Positions 32,269 through 42,541 of a stretch of DNA of 64,000 nt are shown here, piece by piece. The stretch comes from Spiroplasma helicoides (GTDB taxonomy: Bacteria; Bacillota_I; Bacilli_A; Mycoplasmatales; Mycoplasmataceae). The notes under the pieces were generated by a model. The model was not told the origin of the DNA. It saw only the letters and a list, made by a program, of their open reading frames with translations, and did no database searches. Location of the stretch: the NCBI RefSeq assembly GCF_001715535.1, contig NZ_CP017015.1, positions 930,001 to 994,000 on the forward strand. The letters run 5' to 3'. Numbering within the stretch: position 1 is the stretch's first letter; each line of letters starts with the position of its first letter. Position numbers and translations under genes: made by a program.

Positions 32269-32274
32269 ATTATA
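32269..32274 (-). promoter_or_regulatory. Candidate -10 for the large surface protein
   Basis: Minus-strand TATAAT 35 bp upstream of ATG 32234; no clear -35. The rest of 32235-32435 is A/T-rich with no other feature I can support. Confidence 0.4.
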
Positions 32275-32435
32275 GTTCTTTTATGTGGAAAAAATTTTTA
32301 AACTATAAAACTTTTTTAAAAATTTTTATTATTTTAACGCTAGATGCTTTTATTCTATATAAGTCAAAAAGTTTTTTAGAATTTAGCCTAGTTTTATAAG
32401 AATGTATTATTAAAGCATATGTAAAAAAAGACCCA

Positions 32436-32459
32436 TAAAAAAACCCTCGTTTGAGGGTT
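32436..32459 (-). terminator. Terminator after truA
   Basis: Minus-strand AACCCTC-AAAC-GAGGGTT followed by TTTTTTT, about 40 bp downstream of the truA stop. It marks the present 3' end of the ecf-truA operon. Confidence 0.92.
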
Positions 32460-32498
32460 CATATGAAAATTTAAAAATAAGTTATTTTTTTAGATATT

Positions 32499-33236
32499 TT
32501 AATACTCTATTTTATACAACGTTAGACCCTCTGGGTTTGCCATATAAGGTAATTTATCTCTTTTACAATCTAATGCCATTTGAATTTCTTCTAATGTTGT
32601 TTTTCCTTGACTGTATGCTATGCAAGCACCAACAATTGACCTTATTTGATATCTGATAAACCCTTTTGCTTTAAAAATGATTTTAAAAATATCTTTTTCT
32701 AGCACGCATTCAATACTATCAATTTTTCTTTTAGTTTCAATCAATTCTAGTTCTTTACCCTTTAAACCTGAAAAATTTATAAAGTCGTGTTCTCCTAAAA
32801 ACAATTTCAATGCAATCTTAATTTTTTCAATATCAATTTTGAATTTAGGTTGAAAATAGTAACGATTTAGAAATACGTTTGGTTTGGCTAAGTTTATTTG
32901 ATAATGATATGTTTTTTGAATACAATTTCTAACTCTAAATGATTTTTCTATTGCTTCAATTTTATTGATTTTAATCCCAATTGGTAAACAACTATTCATT
33001 GCATTTAAAAAGCCTTCTAGATTTGGTTTGAAATCCAATTCCACTCAGGCTTTTTGATCTTTTGCATGAACTCCAGAATCTGTTTTTGATGCACCAACAA
33101 TTCTAAAGGTTGAGTTTCTTGCAACAATACTTATTGCTTTTTCTATTTCACCTTGAATTGTGCTCTGATGTTTTTGCTTAGCTCATCCACAAAAATCTGT
33201 TCCATCATACTCTATTGCAAAAAGATAATAAAACAT
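32499..33236 (-). CDS. truA: tRNA pseudouridine(38-40) synthase
   Basis: 245 residues. It makes pseudouridine at positions 38-40 in the anticodon arm. The N-terminus FAIEYDGTDFCGWAKQ and the catalytic region SKTDSGVHAKDQ (Asp of the usual GRTDAGVHA; Arg is Lys here) are clear, with RYQIRSIVGACI near the C-terminus. Its ATG directly follows the ecfT TAG with no gap. In many Firmicutes truA leads to rplM-rpsI; here a terminator and a 9-kb island come next. Confidence 0.96.
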
Positions 33237-34151
33237 CTATAAAGATAAAATACTATCAATTCTTGGGATTTTAAATTGATTTAATTCTGATAAATACGGA
33301 TAGCAGAATAATGTTACAGCAATTCCTAAATAAATTAACAATATAATTCAATCTAAAATTCTAAATCTTACTTGTCTGTATCTCGTTCTTTTAGCATGCG
33401 GATCATATCCTCTTGAGTCCATCGCATATGCTAAATCTTCTGCTTTTTGGAAAGCAGAAACAAGTAATGGAATAATTAGTGAGGTAATCGCTTTAACTTT
33501 ATCTTTTAAGCTACCATTTTTGAAGTCAATCCCCCGTGAGGATTGAGCCTTCATAATTCTTCCTGCTTCATCAATTAATGTTGGTATCATTCTTAAAGCA
33601 ATTGATATTATAGTTGAAAAAATATAAACCGGTATACCTATCAGTTTTAAAGGTCATAATAAATCTTCAATAGCAAGAGTTAACTCTAAGGGCTGAGTTG
33701 TTCCTGTTAAAATTGTGGTTAAAGTAATCATTAAAAATATTCTTACTGTCATATAAATTGCTCGATAAATCCCTTTTTCAGACAATCATAGAAATTTTCA
33801 ATTTAATATGTAACCAAAATCTTTATACTCTGTATAATGAGCACCAGAAGTACCCATTTCTGTTCATTCTATGCCTTCGGTATTTTCTGGTTTTAGCATA
33901 AAGACATTTAGTATAATCAACATTATAAATATAAACATTATTGGAGTAAATAATTTAAATAACATTTTAAAGCTTAATTTACTTACACCATACATTACAA
34001 ATATTGCAGTACCAATTAGCACAAAACCTGTAAAACCAATTGGGAAAAATACAGCCACAATCAAACATATAATCATAAATAATTTAACTCTTGGGTCCAT
34101 TTTATGAATTACTGAATTATATGGCATGTATCTACCAAAAACCATTCTCAT
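33237..34151 (-). CDS. ecfT: ECF transporter transmembrane component T
   Basis: 304 residues with about five to six membrane helices. It couples the two EcfA ATPases to substrate-binding S components for vitamins. Both cytoplasmic coupling motifs are present: AQSSRGIDF and AMDSRGYDP (Arg-Gly signature of the T subunit). The N-terminus YMPYNSVIHKMDPRVKLF is typical. The stop TAG abuts truA. No S component is encoded nearby, which is normal for a shared (group II) ECF module. Confidence 0.96.
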
Positions 34152-34175
34152 ATTTTTTCACCTACTTTCTAATTA

Positions 34176-35393
34176 CTATTTAATAGCCGCTTTAATGGCA
34201 GATGCCAATTCTTCAACGGTTCTAAATTTATTTTTTGTTACATCGATACCTTTATCTTTAAGTTTATATGCTAATTTATATAATTTTGGTGGTTCTATTT
34301 CTATTGTTTTCAACAAATCGAAATTTGAAAAAATTTCAAATGGATTTCCTTGGTCAATTACTCGTCCTTTATGCATAACAATAACACTATCTGCAATTTG
34401 TAGTACATGATCCATATTGTGAGTAACAATTATAATTCTCTTATTTTTCTCTTTGTTTAAACTATTAAATAACTTCATGAAGTCTTCTTCGCCTTGTGGA
34501 TCAAGACCTCCAGTTGGCTCATCTAATACTAGTGTATCTCCATCCATAGCAATAATTCCAGCGATGGCTACCCTTCTTTTTTGTCCTCCACTTAAATCGA
34601 ATGGACTTCTTTTGGCATAATCCTCTGGTAAATCAACCATTCTTAATAGTTCAGGAATTTTATTAAATGTTGCTTCTTTTTCCGCTCCTAAATTAATTGG
34701 ACCAAAAGCAATATCTTTTAGTATTGTATCTTGAAATAATTGGTACTCTGGAAATTGAAAAACCAAACCAATTTCACGACGTAAGTCTTTAATTTCTTTA
34801 ATTTTTTTTCTTGCAGAAAAAATTGGATAGTTACCAACAATAGTTCTTCCTGTTTCTGAAATCATTAAACCATTTGTTAACTGTATCAAAGTCGATTTAC
34901 CACTACCTGTCATACCAATAACAGCAGTTATTTTACCTTTTTCAATTGTTATGTCTGTACCATCTAAAGCTCTAAATTCAAATGGAGTACCTTTTGAATA
35001 TGTATATGAAACATTTTCAAACTTTATATCACCATCAAAATCAAAATTTGGTTGTTTAGCTTTTTTCAATTGTTTTTTATAGTGTTTTTCTACTGATTTT
35101 GTTTTTTCTTTAATAGAATCATATCAGTTATTTACTTCTTTAACTCTTTTGTCAGCATCTTTCAAAGACTCTTTTTTTAAAGTTTCAAACTCTTTTGTAA
35201 ATCGCTTTTGATTTGGTTTATCTTCATGGATTAACTGGGCGATTTCTTTGTGACGTGCTTTTCTTTTTTTATTTTCTATTTTTTGATTTTTAGCAAGTTC
35301 TTTTAGGTGTTCTTTATATTTTGCATTGTCAACCCTTTTTTGAACAAGTAATCTTGCTTTTTCTTCATCACTTAATTTTTTTATTTTTGACAT
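34176..35393 (-). CDS. ecfA2: ECF transporter ATPase A2 with long N-terminal extension
   Basis: 405 residues, about 110-120 more than usual. The extra N-terminal part (1-118) is Lys/Glu-rich and probably coiled coil. The ATPase follows: Walker [10 protein letters not shown] at about 160-168, Q-loop [10 protein letters not shown], signature LSGGQKRR, Walker B TLVLDEP and IIVTHNMD. It forms the heterodimeric energising unit with EcfA1. A UGA Trp at 35121-35123 links extension and core in one frame. Its start overlaps the ecfA1 end by 13 bp. Confidence 0.95.
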
Positions 35394-36583
35394 ATTTTAT
35401 CCACCAACTCTTCTAAGCTATCACTATGAGATACTTTCATACCAACATTTTCAAGTGCTTCTTCAACTTGCGCCACAAACGGAATATCTAAATGGATAGA
35501 ACGTAGAAATCCTTTGTCTGAAAGAATTTCCTTAGGTGTTCCAAATTTTACTAGCTCCCCTTTATTCATAACCATTACTTTATCTGCATTTAGTATTTCA
35601 TCCATATCATGTGTTATTGAAAAAATTGTTTTTTCTCTGGTGTTTTTTAATTCAACCATTATATTTTTTACTTCATTTTTACCTTTTGGATCAAGCATAC
35701 TTGTTGCTTCATCAAATATTAAAATATCTGGTGAAAGTGCTAATGCAGAAGCAATTGCAACACGTTGCTTTTGACCTCCAGATAGCATCAAGGGTTCATG
35801 ATCTAAAAATTCATACATATTAACTTTTTTAGCTGCCTTTTTAATAATGTCACCCATTTTAGCAGGTTCTATTCTTCTATTTTCTAAACCAAAAGCAATA
35901 TCATCTCTAACTGTTGAACCAATAAATTGGTTATCAGGGTTTTGAAAAACTATTCCCAAAAATTTTCTAGCAATATTTAAGTTACTTGATGTTACTCTAT
36001 TTCCATAAACTTCTATTCAACCAGAAGTTGGTTTTAAAACTCCAATTATTATTTTTGAAAGAGTTGATTTACCACTACCATTATGTCCAATAATAGCAAC
36101 ATATTCACCATGGTTCACTTCGACATTTACACCATTTACCGCGAATGGATGATCAGATTTATATCTAAATTTTAAGTCTTTTATTTTTAAAGCTGTATTG
36201 CTTAATTTAGATAACTCACCACCGCGACCTCTATCTTTCATAGCAATTTTAGATTCTTTAAGTAAAAATTGTGCTAGTTTAACTTCTTCATAAACTTCTC
36301 AATATTTTTCATCATTTTTACTATAATTTGAAAGTTTTTCATTTGCATGTTTTAGATTTTCAACAAATATATTATTATTAACCTTATATTTAAATTCATT
36401 TTTTGCTGTTTTATATTCTTCTTCATATTTCTTAACAACATCAATAGTTATTTCTCTTTTTGAATACTTGGCTTTAGCAATTATAACCTTTTGACTTGAA
36501 CGAACTAACTTATCATTGTATTCATTTAAAAGTAATTTAAATTCATTTAATTCCTTAGTAGTTAACGGTTTAAATTCTGACAT
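35381..36583 (-). CDS. ecfA1: ECF transporter ATPase A1 with long N-terminal extension
   Basis: 400 residues. As in its partner, an N-terminal extension of about 130 charged residues (Lys, Glu, Asn; likely helical) precedes the ATPase. Core motifs: GHNGSGKST at about 166-174, [30 protein letters not shown], and SITHDMDEI. First gene of the ecfA1-ecfA2-ecfT-truA operon, with its own extended -10 promoter and AAAGGAC before the ATG. In other genomes it follows rplQ directly; here 3.6 kb of acyltransferase and IS genes intervene. Confidence 0.95.
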
Positions 36584-36608
36584 AGTTTTAGTCCTTTCAT
36601 ACTGTTAA

Positions 36609-36617
36609 ATTATACCA
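36609..36617 (-). promoter_or_regulatory. Extended -10 promoter of the ecf operon
   Basis: Minus-strand TGGTATAAT 26 bp upstream of the ecfA1 start, matching the element at 9779-9787. The rest of 36618-36770 is A/T-rich intergenic DNA between divergent genes. Confidence 0.65.
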
Positions 36618-36770
36618 AAAATGTAGTGTTTCTTAAATTATATTTTTTATATTATACACTTTTTATTGTCTATAACTTATTTATATTTTTTTTATACAAG
36701 ATTATAAATTATTATAAAATATACTTATGTTTATCAATAAATTTTAATTTTATGAGCAAATAAGGAAAAG

Positions 36771-37760
36771 ATGAAAAATACAAATATAGAAATTTTAAGA
36801 ATTATTATGTCATTTTTTGTAATATTATTACATCAAGCGGGTCCCTTTGATAATTACTCGTATAATGACATATGGTATTTTAAATATTTTTGCCCTTGAG
36901 TTACAGGAGCTAAAATTTTTTTTATACTAATAACAGGATATTTTAAAGTAAATACCAAAAACTACAATAACGGAGTGTTTGTAATAAATATTTCTATTTC
37001 ATGATTGCTAAACTTTGGTTTTGCTTGCCTAGTTTATAGTTTTACAAGGGATGCAATTCCATTTAAAAGCCTTTTATTAGGGGGGCGTGATTGATGATAC
37101 ATATGAGCTTTACTAGTAATTCAGATTATAATGCCCGTTTTAAATAAAATAATTAACAATTTTAATAAATACTATTTATTATTGTGTATTGTGATTTTAT
37201 ATCTTCTTTTAGAGTTTACAAGTAACTATTTATATGGCCAAATATTTGGGATAACAAATCTTTTTGCAATGATATTGCTTTATTGCATTGGGGGAATGAT
37301 AAGAAATCATGTTGAACTCTATTTTAAGTATCAATATTTGATTATCTTTTTAAATGTAATTTTATTATGAGTAGCTATTGATGCAATTAATATGTTTACT
37401 AAGTACGATTTTGTATATAAGCAATTAGGAGTCCCAAACGCCCTATTTTCAGTAGAAGTTTTTATAATTGTTACATCATTTAGGAGAACAAAAAATGAAT
37501 TTATAAATTATTTGGGATCATCCATGCTATATGTTTACCTGTATCATTATTTAATCCAAGAATTAAATAGTAAATATATATATAGTAAAATATTAGATAA
37601 TTTGAACTTGCAATTACAAGTAAATATTTTAGCATTAATAACTCTTTTTGCAACGTTGGTTGTAGCTCTATTAATAACAAAACCAATTGATTATTTATCT
37701 AAATTCATAGCAAGAAAGACAAAAATTGATAAAGTTACTTTTTCAATTTACCAAAAATAG
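36771..37760 (+). CDS. Membrane acyltransferase 3 family protein, copy 1
   Basis: 329 residues with about nine to ten membrane helices. It begins NTNIEILRIIMSFFVILLHQ, the acyltransferase-3 pattern in which the His of helix 1 is a catalytic candidate, and ends with a Lys-rich tail. Such proteins O-acylate surface polysaccharides or lipids. Both TGG and UGA encode Trp here, unlike most neighbours, which may reflect recent acquisition. AAGGAAAAG precedes the ATG. It is followed after 51 bp by a clear paralog, with an IS3-type element further downstream. Confidence 0.82.
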
Positions 37761-37811
37761 ATAATTATTAAATATTTGCTTGTTTTAAATGTATAAAGAA
37801 AGGTAATAAAT

Positions 37812-38798
37812 ATGAAAAAAAACTCAAATATAGAAATTTTAAGAATATGTATGGCTGTTATGGTTATGTTGTTTCATCAAGTGGCTGGAATATACCCTTT
37901 TCCATCAATTCTTTATTTAAAAATTTTATCTCCATGAATAACATCTTCCACATTGGTATTTATGCTTATTACTGGGTATTTAAAGTCAGAATCTAAAAAT
38001 TATAATAATGCATATTTTTTATTTTTAGTACTATTTTGCTGAATAATCAATTTTGTTATGGGGTGTGTTGTTTATTCGTTTATAAAAGGCTATATCCCTT
38101 TTTATCACATGATTTTAGGTGGTCCTGATTGGTGGTATATTTGAGCGTTTTTATTAGTTCAATTGTTTGCTCCAATATTAAACAAAATTTTGCATAGTTT
38201 TAATAAATATTATTTATCAGCAGGATTAATTATTTTATATTTTTTATTAGAATATACAAATAAATGATTTTATGGACAAATTTTTGGTATATGTAATATA
38301 TTAGTTATGATTTTTATGTATATAATCGGGGGAATTATTCGAATCCATATGACCAATAACTGTTCAAGAAGGCAAGTTATGGCTATAACCTGATTGCTTA
38401 TTCAATGAATTATTTGGGTTTGATTCGGATTTTATACAACAAAAGAGTTTATTTATGATGAGTTTGGTATTTTAAGTGCTTCATTTGCAACAACTTTATT
38501 TGTCATAATTATTGCTTTAAAACCAAGACATAACAAAGTTGCTAATTACCTTGGTTCATGTGCCCTATTTGTGTATTTGTTTCACTACACATTTATTGAA
38601 ATTGAGCAAAAGTATATCTTCTCACTTGTTGACAATTACGAACTTCAAACAAGAGTGCTGATTTTAGCTGCAATTACAATTTTATGTGGAATAACATTTG
38701 GTTTAATTATTTCAAAGCCAGTTATATACTTATCACAAAAATGTGCTAATAGTCGATTGATTCAAAAAATCCCTAAAATGAAAATATTTAATGATTAA
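37812..38798 (+). CDS. Membrane acyltransferase 3 family protein, copy 2
   Basis: 328 residues, paralogous to the gene at 36771 over its whole length (NSNIEILRICMAVMVMLFHQ start, GGPDWWYIWAFLLVQ, LEYTNKWFYGQIFGI, SCALFVYLFHYTFIE). The membrane topology is the same. It lies 51 bp downstream in the same direction, so the pair forms a two-gene unit, perhaps with different acyl acceptors. AAAGGTAATAAAT precedes the ATG. Confidence 0.82.
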
Positions 38799-38870
38799 AT
38801 AAGGTTTATGAATAAAAAAATCTATGTGTAACCACATTAAATATACTTTGTCAAGTATACAAAATGTTTT

Positions 38871-39818
38871 TTATAAGAATGTTTCAACATAGTTTGAAAC
38901 ATTCTTTTTATTTTGTGTCAGATTTAAATAAACATAGGCTGGTGGAGTTTTATGTTTTATCATTATTCTTTCATAATTATAAAATTCTATGTAATTATCA
39001 ATTGATTTTTCTAAATTTACAAAGTTATTTTGTTTTAGTTTTTGTTTTCATTCTTCTTTTAATGATGAAAAGAAAGTTTCACACATCGCATTATCTATAG
39101 AATTACCTGGTCTAGATAACGAAATTATAATATTATTTCTTTTAGCATATCTTTTTGCAAATATAGAAGTGTATTGATTGCCATTGTCAGAATGAATTAT
39201 AAGCTTTTTAGATAAATCTTTTCTGTAAAAAGAAGCCTTTTCAAGCGTTTTTCTATATAGTTCAATATCATTTTTAAGAGATAATTTATGACCAACAATA
39301 AAACCAGTATTAGCATCTTTAATAATGCTTAAATAAGCGAACTTTTTATTCAAAGGTATATAAGAAACATCAGTTACTCAACATTCGTTTTTTAAAAATA
39401 TTGATCAGTTTCTATTGACGTAATTTGGACCATGTGTAATTATTTTAATTTCTTTTGGCTTTCTATACATTTTTTTTACCCTTATAATTGAATATAATTT
39501 GAATATTTTCATAATTCTGGCTACTTTGGTTTGACTTACCTCCAAACCTTGATTATTTAGAACAATTCTAATTCTGGGTGACCCATATATTCCATTATTA
39601 TTTGTAAAAATATTTTTAACTTTAAGAGCTAGATTCATATCAATTTTTAAATCATATTCTGGTTTACCTTTACAGCATCATCTATAATAACTTGCTCTTG
39701 TAATTTTAAATAGTTCACATAATGATAAAACAGTGTACTTATTTTTATATTTCTCTATGGTTTTATAGTAATTTATTACTCTTTTTCTGAATCCTCCATT
39801 AGTTCATTGAACTTTTTT
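38871..39818 (-). CDS. IS3-family transposase OrfB (integrase core)
   Basis: About 315 residues in the -1 frame relative to orfA, ending at TAA 38871-38873. There is no convincing own start; it is probably made as an OrfAB fusion by a -1 frameshift at 39812-39818. The N-terminal part carries the HTH_21-like segment NNNGIYGSPRIRIVLNNQG. The DDE triad is visible: WVTDVSY, IHSDNGNQYTS and NAMCETFFSSLKEE. UGA encodes several Trp, including the one before VTDVSY. A hairpin overlaps its last codons. Confidence 0.9.
38875..38906 (-). terminator. Hairpin within the 3' end of orfB
   Basis: Perfect 13-bp stem AAGAATGTTTCAA / TTGAAACATTCTT with a 6-nt loop, followed by the stop codon and an A/T-rich run. 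It would end the transposase mRNA right at its stop and protect neighbours from read-through. Confidence 0.75.
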
Positions 39819-40126
39819 AAAACTTCATTCTCCATTTCTAGCCATTTTAATTTTTTATTTAATTCTGCTATTTTTTTATCTTTTGGATCTTTTGAATTGA
39901 TCTTAATTTTACCATTGTGCTTGTTGTGCTTTCCGGTTTTAGAAATAAGTGCAGCTTCTCCATAAATTTCTCAATCTATACACATCCTTCTAGCCGCTGA
40001 ATAAGAAATATTATATATCACTGATAATTCTTTGTAAGAGATATGCTCATTGAAATGTTTATTCACAAGCTCTTTTTTGGTATTTAAGTCTAAAATTGTT
40101 GATTTGTTGCCTTTATGATTTGCCAT
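39776..40126 (-). CDS. IS3-family transposase OrfA (DNA-binding)
   Basis: 116 residues. Helix-turn-helix region HFNEHISYKELSVIYNISY near the N-terminus binds the IS ends; the C-terminal KKIAELNKKLKWLEMENEVL is the leucine-zipper-like part typical of OrfA. AAGGAG lies 11 bases before ATG 40126. Near its end the slippery A-AAA-AAG lies in the right phase for a -1 shift into orfB. Confidence 0.9.
39812..39818 (-). other. Programmed -1 ribosomal frameshift site
   Basis: Minus-strand heptamer A-AAA-AAG in the orfA frame (codons TTA AAA AAG), where a -1 slip continues into the orfB frame without an interrupting stop (the first UGA is Trp in table 4). This is the standard IS3-family arrangement. 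Confidence 0.8.
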
Positions 40127-40216
40127 ATAAAAAATTCTCCTTGTATAATTTTATGTTTTTTTTAACATAATGTATACTTAGAGAATTATATTTATGTGTA
40201 ACCACATAGATTTTTA

Positions 40217-40576
40217 TTATACTAATTCAATAATGCACATTGGAGCATTGTCACCACGACGATTATCTAATTTTAAGATACGTGTGTATCCACCATTTCT
40301 TGACTTAAAGCGTTTAGCTAAAGTTGTAAACAGTTTTTGCAATGCTGTTTCTTTTTCTGATGCATTAATGTGTCTTAATCAAGCTGCAGCTTGTCTTCTT
40401 GCGTGAAGATCTCCACGTTTAGCAAGTGTAATCATACTGTCAAAGTGCTTTCTCAACTCTTTAGCTCTAGTTTCAGTAATTTCTAATTTTTCTGAAATGA
40501 TTAGTTCAGTAGTTAAGTTTCTCATTAAAGCGACTCTTCAAGCTGTGTTTTTTCCTTGTTTTTGAATGTATGACAT
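40217..40576 (-). CDS. rplQ: Ribosomal protein L17
   Basis: 119 residues; last gene of the rpsJ-to-rplQ operon. [36 protein letters not shown] and the ending IIELV are typical of L17, which sits near the exit tunnel. Start ATG 40576 follows GAGGTGTAA and lies 16 bp after rpoA. The IS element begins within about 10 bp after its stop, and no separate terminator is seen between, so the operon may run into the IS end. Confidence 0.97.
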
Positions 40577-40592
40577 ACATTTACACCTCTTT

Positions 40593-41546
40593 CTAGTCTT
40601 GTTTAAAAGTTAGTCCCAATTGAACAACTTTATCTTTAATTTCTTTTAATGATTTTCTACCCAAGTTTCTAATTTCTTGGATATCATCTTCACTACGTGA
40701 AACTAAATCACGTAGAGTATTAATATTTGCTCTTTTCAAGCAATTTAAACTTCTTTGTGTAAAGTCTAAATCTTCGATTGATTTGTCTAATTCTTTGTCA
40801 TCTTCTTCGCTTGAGACACCAATTACATTTAAGTCATTGATTTCCTCATTTAAGTTTACAAAAAAGTTAAGGTGTTCAACTAATATTTTAGAAGCTGTTG
40901 CAACTGCATCGCTTGCTATAATAGTTCCGTCTGTTTTAACTTTTAATATTAATTTTTCTAAATCAACTGATTTTCCAATTTTAGTTGCATCAACATCATA
41001 TGATACAGATACAATTGGTGAGTAGTTTGAGTCAATAGTAATTGCATCAACAGTTAATTTTTCTTTTTTATTATCTTTAAAAGTTCTATAACCTCTTGAA
41101 TTTTTTGCAAATAAAGTCAAATCAAGTGTTCCACCATCAGCAATATGACATATTACTAAATCTCTATTTACAACTTCCACTCCAGTTGGTAAATCAATAT
41201 CTCCAGCAGTAACTGGACCAACTGTTGAAGTTTTAATTGCAAGCTCTACAGTTTCATCGTCTTCAAACATTTTAGTATCAATTCTTAATGCTAATTGTTT
41301 GATATTTAAAATAATTCTACTTACATTTTCAACGATTCCATCAATTGATGTAAATTCATGCGCTGCTCCTGCAATTTTAATAGCATACACAGATGCTCCT
41401 GGTGTTGAACTTAGTAATGTTCTTCTAATTGCATTACCAAGTGTGATTCCAAAACCTCTTTCTAGAGGTTCAACCTTAAACTCCCCATAAGTTCTATCAT
41501 TTTCTTCTTTTAATAAAGTAAATTCTGGTCTAGCGAATTGTTTCAT
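40593..41546 (-). CDS. rpoA: RNA polymerase alpha subunit
   Basis: 317 residues from ATG 41546, with AAGAGGAT upstream; an in-frame GTG further upstream lies within rpsK's last codons and is less likely. N-terminal assembly domain: FEPLERGFGITLGNA-like stretch (PLERGFGITLGNAIRR) and SSTPGASVYAIKI. C-terminal domain: LNCLKRANINTLRDLVSRSE and EIRNLGRKSLKEIKDK, the DNA-binding helix-hairpin-helix. Part of core RNA polymerase. Confidence 0.97.
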   Translation of the reverse strand: MKQFARPEFTLLKEENDRTYGEFKVEPLERGFGITLGNAIRRTLLSSTPGASVYAIKIAGAAHEFTSIDGIVENVSRIILNIKQLALRIDTKMFEDDETVELAIKTSTVGPVTAGDIDLPTGVEVVNRDLVICHIADGGTLDLTLFAKNSRGYRTFKDNKKEKLTVDAITIDSNYSPIVSVSYDVDATKIGKSVDLEKLILKVKTDGTIIASDAVATASKILVEHLNFFVNLNEEINDLNVIGVSSEEDDKELDKSIEDLDFTQRSLNCLKRANINTLRDLVSRSEDDIQEIRNLGRKSLKEIKDKVVQLGLTFKQD

Positions 41547-41550
41547 ATAT

Positions 41551-41943
41551 CTATCCTCTTGGGCGTTTTCTAGGACGCACACCATTATGAGGAATTGGTG
41601 TTGTGTCCTTAATTGATGTTATTTCTAGTCCGATACCTTGTAAACTTCTTACAGCAGCATCTCTTCCTGGACCTGGACCTTTAACCTCCACTTGGATAGT
41701 TCTTACTCCATTGTCCATTGCTCCTTTTCCAGCAGCTTCTGCTATCATTTGAGCAGCATATGGTGTTGATTTTTTGCTACCTTTGAACCCTAGGGCTCCA
41801 GCACTTGATCATGATAATACATTACCTTTTTCATCAGAAACAGTTACAATTGTGTTATTGAAAGTTGCATGAACATGAGCTATACCTTTAGCAATATTCT
41901 TTTTAACCTTTTTACGGTTACTACTTTGTCTTGGGTTTGCCAT
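41551..41943 (-). CDS. rpsK: Ribosomal protein S11
   Basis: 130 residues. Platform protein of the 30S subunit. Seen in [38 protein letters not shown] (UGA Trp), [13 protein letters not shown] and the basic ending [11 protein letters not shown]. Lies 19 bp after rpsM and 4 bp before rpoA. Confidence 0.98.
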
Positions 41944-41962
41944 TCTATTTAACTTCTCCTAA

Positions 41963-42328
41963 CTATTTTTTCTTGTTAGCTACAGTTTTTCTAGGACCTT
42001 TTCTTGTACGTGCATTTTGTTTTGTTGATTGTCCACGCACAGGTAGTCCTTTTCTGTGTCTCATTCCTCTGTAACTTCCAATTTCCATTAAACGTTTGAT
42101 GTTTAATGCTGTTTCTCTTCTTAAATCCCCTTCGGTTTTAAATTTGGTAATTTGTTGAGCGATGTTTTTAACATTATCTTCTGTTAAATCCTTCACTCTT
42201 AATTCTTCACTAACTTTTGCAGCCTCTAGGATTTTTTGTGATGTTGTTAAACCAATACCATAGATATAAGTTAGTGCGATAACCACTCTTTTGTCATTAG
42301 GTATTTCTACCCCATTTATACGAGCCAT
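41963..42328 (-). CDS. rpsM: Ribosomal protein S13
   Basis: 121 residues. S13 contacts the large subunit and the P-site tRNA. Typical [21 protein letters not shown] start, [26 protein letters not shown] and [14 protein letters not shown] end. In the usual order rpmJ-rpsM-rpsK. Confidence 0.98.
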   Translation of the reverse strand: MARINGVEIPNDKRVVIALTYIYGIGLTTSQKILEAAKVSEELRVKDLTEDNVKNIAQQITKFKTEGDLRRETALNIKRLMEIGSYRGMRHRKGLPVRGQSTKQNARTRKGPRKTVANKKK

Positions 42329-42388
42329 ATCTCTATTCCTTTCTAAATAAACATAACTTCAAAATAATTAATAATAAAAAATAGTTAA

Positions 42389-42502
42389 TTATCCTTGACG
42401 TTGTTTATGTTTTGGTTGTTCACAAATAATCATTACACGGCCTTTACGTCTAATTACACGACATTTGTCGCAAATCTTTTTGACAGATGATCTAACCTTC
42501 AT
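42389..42502 (-). CDS. rpmJ: Ribosomal protein L36
   Basis: 37 residues; [14 protein letters not shown] then [14 protein letters not shown]. The C-x2-C-x12-C-x4-H pattern is the zinc-binding form of L36, so no zinc-independent replacement is implied. AGGAGG-like site (CAGGAGG) upstream of ATG 42502. It lies 39 bp after infA and 60 bp before rpsM. Confidence 0.98.
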   Translation of the reverse strand: MKVRSSVKKICDKCRVIRRKGRVMIICEQPKHKQRQG

Positions 42503-42541
42503 CTTTATAAACCTCCTGATTTTTGTTCTATTTTTTAATTA

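Larger units (their letters stand above)
38815..40215 (-). mobile_element. IS3-type insertion sequence with orfA and orfB
   Basis: About 1.4 kb. Both ends carry imperfect inverted repeats of about 48 bp: left AAAAATCTATGTG (38816-38828) then AAATATA, AAGTATAC; the right end repeats these blocks on the other strand and finishes at about 40215. A 15-bp direct match TATGTGTAACCACAT occurs at both ends (38823-38837, 40193-40207), because the tip itself is nearly palindromic. Clear target duplications are not visible, so the exact tips are uncertain. The right tip is 2-11 bp from the rplQ stop. All reading frames seem intact, so it could be active. Confidence 0.82.
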
